Shown piece by piece: positions 1-5,591 of a stretch of DNA of 11,889 bases (position 1 is the stretch's first letter; every line of letters starts with the position of its first letter). The notes under the pieces were generated by a model, which worked only from the letters and a program-made list of their open reading frames with translations, had not been told where the DNA came from and made no database searches. The position numbers and the translations under genes were made by a program. The stretch comes from CAZUXE01 sp964624585 (GTDB lineage Bacteria; Hydrothermota; Tepidihabitantia; B3-TA06): the NCBI GenBank assembly GCA_964624585.1, contig CAZUXE010000050.1, positions 1-11,889 of the forward strand, given 5' to 3'.

Positions 1-29
1 GGCCGACTTGAAAGTCGGCCCCTACACGG
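1..29. repeat. Palindromic repeat, truncated by the window edge
   Basis: The first 20 bases form a perfect hairpin with 9-bp arms (GGCCGACTT / AAGTCGGCC) around a 2-base centre, followed by CCTACACGG. Hairpins of the form GTAGGGGC...GCCCCTACA are common dispersed palindromic elements in many bacterial genomes. Here the left GTAGG-type flank would lie outside the window, so this may be the right half of such an element. The GC content is far above the surrounding sequence. It could also be a terminator of an upstream gene, but no T-run follows. Confidence 0.5.
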
Positions 30-187
30 ATAGTCATTGAGATCGAGAAAGGCGATAAGGAAGGTTAAGGTTTGAGTCTCTCCACAAAGAGATGGGGGAG
101 AAGCTAAAGTCTATATTGTCTACAAGAAGAGTTAGGGAAATGAGGCTTTGTTTTTTCACAGTTTCTTTTCAAAAAAAGGGAGATGGC

Positions 188-215
188 TTGACATTTAGCC
201 CGTGTTACTTATAAT
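188..215 (+). promoter_or_regulatory. Sigma70-type promoter of the FmdB-like gene, leaderless
   Basis: TTGACA at 188-193, a 16-base spacer, and TATAAT at 210-215. Only 6 bases separate the -10 box from the ATG at 222, so the usual start point (about 7 bases past the -10 box) falls on the A of the ATG. No Shine-Dalgarno sequence is present. Confidence 0.85.
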
Positions 216-221
216 ATATTC

Positions 222-446
222 ATGCCACTAAGAGAATTTCAATGCAAAGACTGCGGAGAAGTATTCGATTTTTTGATTCTACGTAAGTCTGATGAAGCCG
301 AAGTAAGCTGTCCCAAATGTAACTCCCGTAAGTTAGAAAAGATGTTTTCAGTGTTTGGAGTTGCCGGAGCAGCTGAAAAATCAGGAACATCTTCCGGTTC
401 TGGATGCAGTACATGCTCGTCCGGTACTTGTTCAACTTGCGGCTGA
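222..446 (+). CDS. FmdB-family small zinc-ribbon protein
   Basis: A 74-residue protein of the FmdB/CxxC_CxxC_SSSS type, first described as a putative regulatory protein; its biochemical role is not known. Two CxxC knuckles (C8/C11 and C30/C33) should bind one zinc ion in the N-terminal half, with the start MPLREFQCKDCG typical of the family. A Gly/Ser/Ala-rich linker (about 46-61) leads to a C-terminal tail with two more CxxC pairs (C62/C65, C70/C73), also common in the family. The start is fixed by the promoter directly in front of it. It appears to be monocistronic: a strong hairpin follows 36 bases after the stop and the next gene is convergent. The family assignment is secure from sequence pattern; any function would be a guess. 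Confidence 0.88.
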   Translation: MPLREFQCKDCGEVFDFLILRKSDEAEVSCPKCNSRKLEKMFSVFGVAGAAEKSGTSSGSGCSTCSSGTCSTCG

Positions 447-482
447 TTTAAGAAAAATATATTCTAATAACCCTAAAGACCC

Positions 483-526
483 AAAGACAGTTAGCCTCTC
501 GCTGATATTGGCTAACTGTCTTTATT
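483..526. terminator. Strong hairpin between convergent genes, probably a bidirectional terminator
   Basis: A perfect 14-bp stem (483-496 with 510-523) around a 13-base loop. On the + strand the stem ends in CTTT followed by ATT; on the - strand it ends in CTTT followed by GGG. It sits between the stop of the FmdB-like gene (446) and the stop of the convergent lipoprotein gene (568), so it can serve both. The T-runs are short, but the stem is long and uninterrupted. Confidence 0.8.
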
Positions 527-567
527 CATTATGTCTACCTAGTATCGTTGTATCGAAATTGTGTCAA

Positions 568-1362
568 TTAGTCATTGAGTCCGGTGTAGTAAATATTTTT
601 TGCATCTTGAATGTCGTTTGAGCGAAGCGCTTTGAGAAAGCTTTTTAGGGTATTTAGGTGTTCTTCGCCAACCATATCTGTAAACTCCATATCATCAATG
701 GCTTGTATTGTGTTCTCTACTCCGTCAATCCACTCCTGCCGGATTGCAGCATCGCGCGCCAAAACTTCAAAGGTAATATCTATTGTTTCCCAGTCATCGG
801 AACTTGCGGGTTTGCTGAAAACAGGTAGCCAGGGAGAAGATGCTCCAATAACGCCAAGGTTCTGCATTCTATAACGATTTATCAGCATATCGGAGTAATC
901 ATCTTTGTCTGAGTCGTAGAAGCCGTCGTTTCCATCCATACTCGATAGAATACGGTTGACATCAGGAGCTTGATACAAAAACAAGGCATTGACATCAACA
1001 CCGGTTCCCGAGCACCCACTACGGATAAGCGCTACGTCGCGTATAACATAGCCTTCAAGGGTAAATGGGACAATGTCTATACTGAACCAGTCCTGTTCGC
1101 CAATCTCTTCTGATTTATACAAAACAACGCCATGGGAGTCTTCAAGTTTCACTATATAGTTAAAAACCGATCCCATTTCAGGTTCAGGCGTTTGGGAAGT
1201 AACGATAAGTTTTTCTTTATTCTTATCGCCATTGATATCAAGAAGTACGCTTACTTGCTCCCCCGGCTTAAACTTTTTACTATAGACTGTATGTTGATTC
1301 GTTTTAGCGCATGCCGTGAGAAACAGCAGGAAGATAAAAAATAAGGCAGATAATTTTTCCAT
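568..1362 (-). CDS. Lipoprotein of unknown function
   Basis: 264 residues. The N-terminus is a typical lipoprotein signal: a lysine near the start, a hydrophobic stretch (about 5-14) and the lipobox LTAC at 15-18, so Cys18 should be lipidated and the protein anchored in a membrane facing the periplasm or outside. The mature part is acidic and contains two Asp/Gly-rich loops, around DINGDKNKEK (about 42-51) and DGNDGFYDSDKDD (about 141-153), that resemble calcium-binding loops of VCBS/dockerin-like repeats. The last about 60 residues look helical. I do not recognise the family. The start is supported both by the signal peptide and by a promoter ending 6 bases before the ATG. It is monocistronic and convergent with the FmdB-like gene. 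Confidence 0.82.
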   Translation of the reverse strand: MEKLSALFFIFLLFLTACAKTNQHTVYSKKFKPGEQVSVLLDINGDKNKEKLIVTSQTPEPEMGSVFNYIVKLEDSHGVVLYKSEEIGEQDWFSIDIVPFTLEGYVIRDVALIRSGCSGTGVDVNALFLYQAPDVNRILSSMDGNDGFYDSDKDDYSDMLINRYRMQNLGVIGASSPWLPVFSKPASSDDWETIDITFEVLARDAAIRQEWIDGVENTIQAIDDMEFTDMVGEEHLNTLKSFLKALRSNDIQDAKNIYYTGLND

Positions 1363-1368
1363 AAAGTT

Positions 1369-1397
1369 AATATAGTGTAAACAAAGCTTATTGTCAA
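1369..1397 (-). promoter_or_regulatory. Sigma70-type promoter of the lipoprotein gene, leaderless
   Basis: On the - strand, TTGACA (1397-1392), a 17-base spacer, and TATATT (1374-1369). Six bases then lead straight into the ATG at 1362. No Shine-Dalgarno sequence is present. Same layout as the FmdB-like and MBL genes. Confidence 0.83.
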
Positions 1398-1689
1398 CTT
1401 TTTAATAATATTAGTAAGTGCAGAGCAGAGGAAGTATTGCAAGTTGAGTGAGAGTGAGTAAATGGCTTTCTCTAGCGGTCAATGATTATTTGCAAAGCGT
1501 TACTTTTGTATTATATCGGTCTATTTGTAGTGTAGGGGGGCTAAATAAAGATGTATTCCTCTGTTGTGAGGAATTACTTAGATTGGGCAGATAAAAAATA
1601 AAACCGTAAGCTAAAGCTCGGTAGGCGTTATCCTATTTATCTTAAGGGAATTATTCTGTATCAGGTTGGGTATTTGTGCAGATAAGCGG
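1398..1689. other. Intergenic stretch between the lipoprotein and methyltransferase genes
   Basis: AT-rich non-coding DNA upstream of the lipoprotein promoter and downstream of the methyltransferase gene. It holds a candidate terminator for the methyltransferase (1592-1622) and a separate perfect 7-bp hairpin (ATTCCTC at 1555-1561, GAGGAAT at 1568-1574, 6-base loop) with no T-run on either side. I see no gene in it. Confidence 0.6.
1592..1622 (-). terminator. Candidate intrinsic terminator of the methyltransferase gene
   Basis: Read on the - strand, ACCG pairs with CGGT (1622-1619 with 1606-1603) enclosing two AGCT segments that can extend the stem. A T-rich run, TTTTATTTTTT (1602-1592), follows at once. 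It lies about 70 bases past the methyltransferase stop. The stem is imperfect (2-base bulge), so the call rests mainly on the T-run and position. Confidence 0.45.
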
Positions 1690-2343
1690 CTATTGCGGAT
1701 TTCTGGCAAGTAGTTCAATACGACCGTGATAGTGTGGTTCCCCGTGAGTGATATCCATCTCATAAGATTCCTTGAAGGCAATAAGTTCAAGTCCTTTGGC
1801 CAATTCCTTAACTTCATCTGGCAAAAAGTAGTGAACTACCATTTTTTTCTTTGGTACGAAGTAGGTGCGGTCTTCAATTTCATCAAACCGTTCCTTGCAG
1901 AGTGCAAAACCTGGATCTGCAGTTGAGAAAACACCCAAATATATGTAGCCACCGGGAACTAAGGAACGGATAGCCATTTTGACTAAACCTTCCCTTTCTC
2001 CTCGTCTTAAAAACATAAGCACCCATGCTGAAACTACAAGTGAGTAACGGTTTGGAATAATAGTAAGAGTAGTAAGTTCATTTTTAATAGCTCTTATATT
2101 TAAGTTTTGTTTTTTTGCAGTTTCCTGAAGCGCTGCAATGGAATCCTGATTGCGGTCGAAAGAATCAACTTCAAAACCATGCTCTGCCAGAAATATAGAG
2201 TTGCGTCCTTTACCGCAGCCTAAATCAAGGGCTATTTCGGTTTTGAATATAGGAAGGTAACGTAGAAGCATTACATCAGGAATCATTCGGATTTTTTCCC
2301 CGGCCTCAGGGTTAAATACAGATTTTTTCTCCTCAGAGGTCAT
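1690..2343 (-). CDS. TehB-like SAM-dependent methyltransferase
   Basis: 217 residues from the chosen start. It carries the class I methyltransferase fold: motif I DLGCGKG at about 40-46, the acidic residue ending strand 2 in SFDRN (D63), a YSLVVSAWVLMFL block at about 100-112 and PGGY at about 130-133. The spacing and wording of these blocks resemble the TehB family (tellurite/thiol methyltransferases), although no tehA exporter is nearby and the substrate cannot be read from sequence. I chose the ATG at 2343 (MTSEEKKS), not the in-frame ATG at 2376. The upstream one lies inside the -35 box of a good promoter whose -10 ends 5 bases before 2343, and the extra 11 residues match no family feature. 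It is divergent from the perR operon and seems monocistronic. Confidence 0.85.
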   Translation of the reverse strand: MTSEEKKSVFNPEAGEKIRMIPDVMLLRYLPIFKTEIALDLGCGKGRNSIFLAEHGFEVDSFDRNQDSIAALQETAKKQNLNIRAIKNELTTLTIIPNRYSLVVSAWVLMFLRRGEREGLVKMAIRSLVPGGYIYLGVFSTADPGFALCKERFDEIEDRTYFVPKKKMVVHYFLPDEVKELAKGLELIAFKESYEMDITHGEPHYHGRIELLARNPQ

Positions 2344-2348
2344 GAAGC

Positions 2349-2376
2349 ATCCTATCCGAAAATTGAGAGTAGTCAA
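2349..2376 (-). promoter_or_regulatory. Promoter of the methyltransferase gene, leaderless
   Basis: On the - strand, TTGACT (2376-2371), a 16-base spacer, and TAGGAT (2354-2349), then 5 bases to the ATG at 2343. The -10 is weaker than at the other leaderless genes. No Shine-Dalgarno sequence precedes this ATG. Confidence 0.65.
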
Positions 2377-2660
2377 GCCCCTTAACCATTAATAGAACAG
2401 AATGCCGGAGTTTTATTTAGAAAAGTTAAAAGAATACGGTAAGCACCGGTTTTGGAATAGATATAATTCCAAATTATCCTTTAATTATTACAAGCCTTTC
2501 TAAATTATATAGCATAATTAGGGAAGAGTGCAGGCATATTCACGATTTATAGAAAAGCATTTTCAATCTTGGAAGCGACTACTAATAGCTAACAGTCCAT
2601 TCTACGGCAACTTAGTTGCGAAAACTGGCGTCTTTTCAAATTAATACGGGATAATGTAAC
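2377..2660. other. Divergent intergenic region between the methyltransferase and perR genes
   Basis: About 285 bases of very AT-rich DNA between two divergent promoters. It contains an inverted repeat with perfect 8-bp arms, TTTGGAAT at 2451-2458 and ATTCCAAA at 2466-2473, separated by 7 bases. This could be an operator or a small hairpin. I see no ORF or RNA gene that I would support. Confidence 0.5.
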
Positions 2661-2688
2661 TTGACAAAATGAAATTTCTGTTTAGAAT
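2661..2688 (+). promoter_or_regulatory. Promoter of the perR-dx-rbr operon
   Basis: TTGACA at 2661-2666, a 16-base spacer, and TAGAAT at 2683-2688. The expected start point is about 2695, leaving only about 4 bases of leader before the ATG at 2699. This rules out the in-frame ATG at 2669, which lies between the -35 and -10 boxes. Confidence 0.82.
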
Positions 2689-2696
2689 TAATCTAA
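2682..2696. promoter_or_regulatory. PerR-box-like operator over the -10 box of its own operon
   Basis: TTAGAATTAATCTAA is a 7-1-7 inverted repeat in which 6 of 7 arm positions are symmetric. Compared with the Bacillus PerR consensus TTATAATNATTATAA it agrees at 11 of 14 defined positions. It covers the -10 box and the predicted start point of the operon promoter, where a bound repressor would block RNA polymerase. The first gene encodes a PerR-type repressor, so autoregulation is the natural reading, though it is inferred. Confidence 0.7.
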
Positions 2697-2698
2697 TT

Positions 2699-3178
2699 AT
2701 GACTAGCCTTGATGGTACAATTAAGAAATGTCGCGAAAGCGGTATGCGAATAACGCCTCAAAGGATATTCATTCTTCGTCAATTGTTAGGCAATCGCAAT
2801 CATCCTACAGCTGAAGATATCTACAAAGAAGTGTGCAGAGTTTATCCAAATATATCTCTTGCAACTGTATACAATACCCTGAATATGCTTATTAAGCTTG
2901 GGGAAATTCGTGAATTTACGAATGGAAATGGAAACAAACGCTTTGATCCAAATCTTCATCCGCATGACCACGCTGTATGTGAAGTTTGCGGAAGGCTGTT
3001 TGATGTAGCTCAAAATGACGTTGAAGATCAGGAAATTCTTGCGATGGGGAAGAGATTCCGTGTAAGCGGTTACGAAACAGTTTACAGGGGACGTTGCTGG
3101 ATTTGTTCAACTATGACTGTTGCCGAAAATGACAAAAAACAATTGAGGCGGAAATCAAAAGAAGCGATTAGTAATTGA
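2699..3178 (+). CDS. perR: PerR-type peroxide-sensing repressor (Fur family)
   Basis: 159 residues, the usual Fur-family length. The N-terminal winged helix carries RITPQR (17-22), HPTAEDIYKEV (35-45) and the recognition helix SLATVYNTL (53-61). The C-terminal dimerisation domain has the structural zinc pairs C94/C97 and C133/C136. The likely regulatory metal ligands are H35, D83, H89, H91 and D102. The aspartates at 83 and 102 match PerR better than Fur. Iron-catalysed oxidation of the histidines is how PerR senses H2O2. The start at 2699 is chosen because an operon promoter and operator lie immediately upstream and include the alternative ATG at 2669. It heads an operon with desulforedoxin (19 bases downstream) and a rubrerythrin, both classic PerR targets. 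Assignment as Fur family is certain; as PerR, likely. Confidence 0.88.
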   Translation: MTSLDGTIKKCRESGMRITPQRIFILRQLLGNRNHPTAEDIYKEVCRVYPNISLATVYNTLNMLIKLGEIREFTNGNGNKRFDPNLHPHDHAVCEVCGRLFDVAQNDVEDQEILAMGKRFRVSGYETVYRGRCWICSTMTVAENDKKQLRRKSKEAISN

Positions 3179-3197
3179 TATCTGGTTTGGAGGTTAT

Positions 3198-3317
3198 ATG
3201 GCAGAAGAAGGAAAAATTTATCTGTGTAGCATATGCGGACAAGAAGTGAAGGTAACAAAAGCTGGCGCTGGTGCTTTGCTGTGTTGCGGACAGGAGATGA
3301 ATCTTAAGGAAGACTAA
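3198..3317 (+). CDS. Desulforedoxin-like Fe(Cys)4 protein
   Basis: A 39-residue protein, short enough to be missed by most gene finders. The pattern YLCSICGQEV...LLCCGQEM, with C10/C13 and the adjacent pair C29/C30, is the desulforedoxin fold, also found as the N-terminal domain of desulfoferrodoxin. The vicinal cysteines are the signature that separates it from rubredoxin (two CxxC). Four cysteines bind one iron, probably in a homodimer, and the protein carries single electrons. A strong Shine-Dalgarno sequence, GGAGG, stands before the ATG. It lies 19 bases after perR and 52 bases before the rubrerythrin gene, so it is very likely co-transcribed and may donate electrons to that protein. No superoxide reductase catalytic domain follows: the frame ends at TAA 3315-3317. 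Confidence 0.9.
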   Translation: MAEEGKIYLCSICGQEVKVTKAGAGALLCCGQEMNLKED

Positions 3318-3369
3318 ATTGTATCTTAGCGCGAGCGGATACTTAAAAAATATTTAATTAGGAGGACAG

Positions 3370-3855
3370 GTGAGCGTTAAGTTTTCCGGCTATGAAATTG
3401 GAGAAATGGCAATTCAAATAGAGCGCAATGGAAAGACATTCTATGAAGAGTTGGAAAAGGCCGCTAATGATAATGATTTAAGGACGTTTTTTCGCTATCT
3501 TGCTGATCAGGAAGACGTACATATTGAAAAATTCAAACAGTTAAGGGATAGTTTGGCCAAAGATGGTTACACCGCTCCCTATGATTGGGATGAGGCGCGG
3601 GACTACTTATCTGCTTTGGTTTCTAAAGAAGTGTTTTCAAATCAAAATTTAGGAGCCAAGATTGCGAAAAATGCAACAAGTGAGGCTTTGGCGTTTGACG
3701 CCGCAATTGGTTTGGAAAAGGATTCCCTACTCTTCTATCAGGAGATGAGAAGATTCGTCAACAAACAAGACCACCAACTTCTAGATGCAATTGCCGAAGA
3801 AGAACGCAAGCACATTAAAATTATCAACGAAAAACGAAAAGAACGTGGGGTCTAG
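3370..3855 (+). CDS. Rubrerythrin-type diiron protein without a rubredoxin domain
   Basis: 161 residues forming a ferritin-like four-helix bundle. The diiron ligands can be read as E18 and E48-x-x-H51 in the first half, and E116 and E145-x-x-H148 in the second. A central segment around 65-90 joins the two helix pairs. Classical rubrerythrin continues with a C-terminal rubredoxin domain of about 35-40 residues (two CxxC); here the chain stops after ERKHIKIINEKRKERGV and contains no cysteine. It probably reduces H2O2 in the cytoplasm, taking electrons from a separate carrier such as the desulforedoxin encoded just upstream. The start is GTG at 3370, with AGGAGG at 3360-3365 only 4 bases before it. 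It is the last gene of the perR operon. A ferritin-like protein with another role is possible. Confidence 0.87.
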   Translation: MSVKFSGYEIGEMAIQIERNGKTFYEELEKAANDNDLRTFFRYLADQEDVHIEKFKQLRDSLAKDGYTAPYDWDEARDYLSALVSKEVFSNQNLGAKIAKNATSEALAFDAAIGLEKDSLLFYQEMRRFVNKQDHQLLDAIAEEERKHIKIINEKRKERGV

Positions 3856-4144
3856 ATTAAATCGATTTTCAACTCTCTAGCTGTGATGCAAAGCAATTAA
3901 AGAATTTAGGCTGAGCCTAGATTAGATAGACTTTTCAAGTGGCTTAACTTCCTTGGTATGTATTAAATCTTTCAATATTTATTTTCAAAGAACCTTGTCG
4001 TAATATAAGTTCGGATTAATAGTCTGCGCCATAAATTAAATTCCTGCTGTCCGTATTTTCAACAAATTCTTTCTAAATACCGATACTGCAAGCTTTATGC
4101 TCTTTTTTTTAAGGGTTTTTAATTAAGAATCGTGGTTATCTGGC
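3856..4144. other. Intergenic stretch after the rubrerythrin gene
   Basis: AT-rich DNA between the end of the perR operon and the MBL promoter. The only structure I see is a perfect 13-bp palindrome, TAGGCTGAGCCTA (3907-3919), about 50 bases past the stop. Its one-base centre makes it a poor RNA hairpin and a better candidate protein-binding site. No clear terminator with a T-run and no gene were found. Confidence 0.5.
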
Positions 4145-4173
4145 TTGACAAGTATTAAATACATGAGTATATT
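4145..4173 (+). promoter_or_regulatory. Sigma70-type promoter of the MBL hydrolase gene, leaderless
   Basis: TTGACA at 4145-4150, a 17-base spacer, and TATATT at 4168-4173. Exactly 6 bases separate it from the ATG at 4180, and there is no Shine-Dalgarno sequence. This is the same geometry as the promoters at 188-215 and 1369-1397. Confidence 0.85.
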
Positions 4174-4179
4174 TATACT

Positions 4180-5022
4180 ATGCGGGTCAAGTTCTGGGGA
4201 ACAAGGGGTTCTATTCCCGTTCCCGGGCCTACCACTATCCGATACGGAGGCAATACAACCTGTGTATCAGTGGAGGGCAAAGATGGCACTTTTTTGATAA
4301 TTGATGCCGGTTCAGGTATTCGTGCCTTAGGCGTTGATTTGATGAAGCGCGGCAAAAATTTCCCTATACATGTTTTAATGACTCATTTTCACTGGGACCA
4401 TATTCAAGGATGGCCGTTTTTTACACCTACTTTTTTGCCAAAGAGCGAATTTATTGTTCACGGACGGGCAAAATCGGCCCTTGAGCTTGAGCAAATATTC
4501 AGCAGGCAAATGGAGTTCACTTACTTTCCTGTTGAATTTAAGAATTTGCCTTCAAGTTTTAACTTTACTCCTTTGCATGAAAATTCGCTAACCATAGGTT
4601 CCTTAAATATTCAAACAATAGACCTTTGCCATCCGGGTGGCTCGTTTGGAGTAAAAATTTGGGAAAAGGAGCGTTCGTTTGTTTTTCTAACAGATCATGA
4701 AGCAGGTCTTAAAGATAAGCAACCGCATCCCTACTCAGATTATGTTAACTTTGTAAAAAACACCCAACTGCTTGTTCATGACGCTCAGTTTACAGACGAA
4801 GAGCTTCCTTCACGTAAAACATGGGGACATTCTTCTTATCAAGAGGCTCTTAAACTAGCAATGGAAGCCGGGGCTAAACGCTTGGGGCTTTTCCACCACG
4901 CGCCAGAGCGGGTTGATTACGAAATAGACCGTTTTGTTTTGGATTGCAATCGTATTTTAGAAAAAAACCGTAAGTCAATAGAAGTCTTTGGGGTTATGGA
5001 AGGTATGGAATTTACCTTCTAA
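4180..5022 (+). CDS. Metallo-beta-lactamase-fold hydrolase
   Basis: 280 residues with the MBL fold. The start MRVKFWGTRGSIPVPG and the following RYGGNTTCV are typical of a PhnP/RNase Z-like subgroup of cytoplasmic phosphodiesterases. Dinuclear metal ligands can be read: the motif T-H-F-H-W-D-H at 68-74 (H69, H71, D73, H74), H151 in CHPGG, D172 in TDHE, and H239 or H240 in FHHAPER. D201 in VHDAQF and H217 in WGHSS are also conserved in the subgroup. Many relatives carry it fused to, or next to, signalling domains, and cyclic nucleotide or other phosphodiester substrates are plausible, but the substrate cannot be read here. The start is set by a leaderless promoter. A hairpin 8 bases after the stop suggests the gene is monocistronic. 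Confidence 0.87.
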   Translation: MRVKFWGTRGSIPVPGPTTIRYGGNTTCVSVEGKDGTFLIIDAGSGIRALGVDLMKRGKNFPIHVLMTHFHWDHIQGWPFFTPTFLPKSEFIVHGRAKSALELEQIFSRQMEFTYFPVEFKNLPSSFNFTPLHENSLTIGSLNIQTIDLCHPGGSFGVKIWEKERSFVFLTDHEAGLKDKQPHPYSDYVNFVKNTQLLVHDAQFTDEELPSRKTWGHSSYQEALKLAMEAGAKRLGLFHHAPERVDYEIDRFVLDCNRILEKNRKSIEVFGVMEGMEFTF

Positions 5023-5030
5023 AGCGGTTT

Positions 5031-5048
5031 AAGGAGTTTACTCCTTTT
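5031..5048 (+). terminator. Candidate terminator of the MBL hydrolase gene
   Basis: AAGGAG (5031-5036) and CTCCTT (5041-5046) form a perfect 6-bp stem with a 4-base loop, followed by TT; the last four bases are T. It starts 8 bases past the stop. The stem is short and the T-run brief, so efficiency may be modest. Confidence 0.5.
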
Positions 5049-5071
5049 GTCGTAAAATCTACCGATGACAT

Positions 5072-5195
5072 TATTTTCAAAAGNNNNNNNNNNNNNNNNN
5101 NNNNNNNNNNNNNNNNNNNNNNNNNNNNNNNNNNNNNNNNNNNNNNNNNNNNNNNNNNNNNNNNNNNNNNNNNNNNNNNNNNNTATTTTCAAAAG
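5072..5195. other. Scaffold gap with a 12-bp repeat on both sides
   Basis: Exactly 100 N (5084-5183). The 12 bases before it, TATTTTCAAAAG (5072-5083), are identical to the 12 bases after it (5184-5195). The two contig ends therefore probably overlap, and the true sequence would be contiguous with one copy of the 12-mer and no missing DNA. Open frames running through this gap are artefacts. Confidence 0.75.
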
Positions 5196-5528
5196 TATCA
5201 AGAATTATCTAAGCCAAACCTGCGATTTCGTTTTCCAATATATTTGCTTCCATCAAAGATCTAAATTATTAAGCTTAGTCTTTTAGTTGGGGAGTTCGGA
5301 AAGGAATTATGGATTGTTTCAAGTGTTAAATGTGAATTAAAGAAAGTGTTTAGCTCCGTATCTGGATTGTTTTTTTCAACTAATGGCAGCTGAATGTGTT
5401 AGAATTGGATGTGCGCCTTACAAAATTCTTTAATTGGACAGATGAAAGTAAGTGTGTACGGATGGTATTAAGAAAGTTAATCTTTCTGTAACACTAGAGG
5501 TTGTTAGAATTCCAAAATGCAAGGGTGA
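5196..5528. other. Intergenic stretch downstream of two convergent genes
   Basis: AT-rich non-coding DNA between the MBL gene (+) and the solenoid membrane protein gene (-). It contains one small hairpin, AGAAAG (5471-5476) with CTTTCT (5482-5487), without a T-run. No gene or convincing promoter was found. Confidence 0.5.
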
Positions 5529-5568
5529 AAAGAAATGCCGAACAACAACAGTTATCCGACATTTCTTT
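5529..5568 (-). terminator. Weak terminator-like hairpin after the solenoid membrane protein gene
   Basis: AAAGAAATG (5529-5537) pairs with CATTTCTTT (5560-5568), a 9-bp stem with a 22-base loop. Read on the - strand it ends in CTTTTC and begins 23 bases past the stop at 5592. The stem is AT-rich and the loop large, so this is tentative. Confidence 0.35.
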
Positions 5569-5591
5569 CGCTAGGAGGTATTTATTCTTGC

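Noticed and set aside
355..621. 88-codon frame overlapping the FmdB-like gene
   Set aside because: It overlaps a well-supported gene in another frame, runs through the terminator hairpin and has no ribosome binding site.
2669..2698. Extended N-terminus of the PerR protein (start ATG at 2669)
   Set aside because: That ATG lies between the -35 and -10 boxes of the operon promoter; the ATG at 2699 follows the promoter and operator and gives the normal Fur-family length.
2699..3178. Fur (iron) or Zur (zinc) identity for the repressor
   Set aside because: The two aspartates at the regulatory site and the rubrerythrin/desulforedoxin operon fit PerR better; not excluded outright.
4999..5019. 7-bp hairpin over the MBL stop region as its terminator
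   Set aside because: It lies inside the end of the coding sequence and has no T-run; the hairpin at 5031-5046 is better placed.
5019..5286. Open frames on both strands running through the N run
   Set aside because: They exist only because Ns contain no stops; if the overlapping ends are merged no such genes remain.
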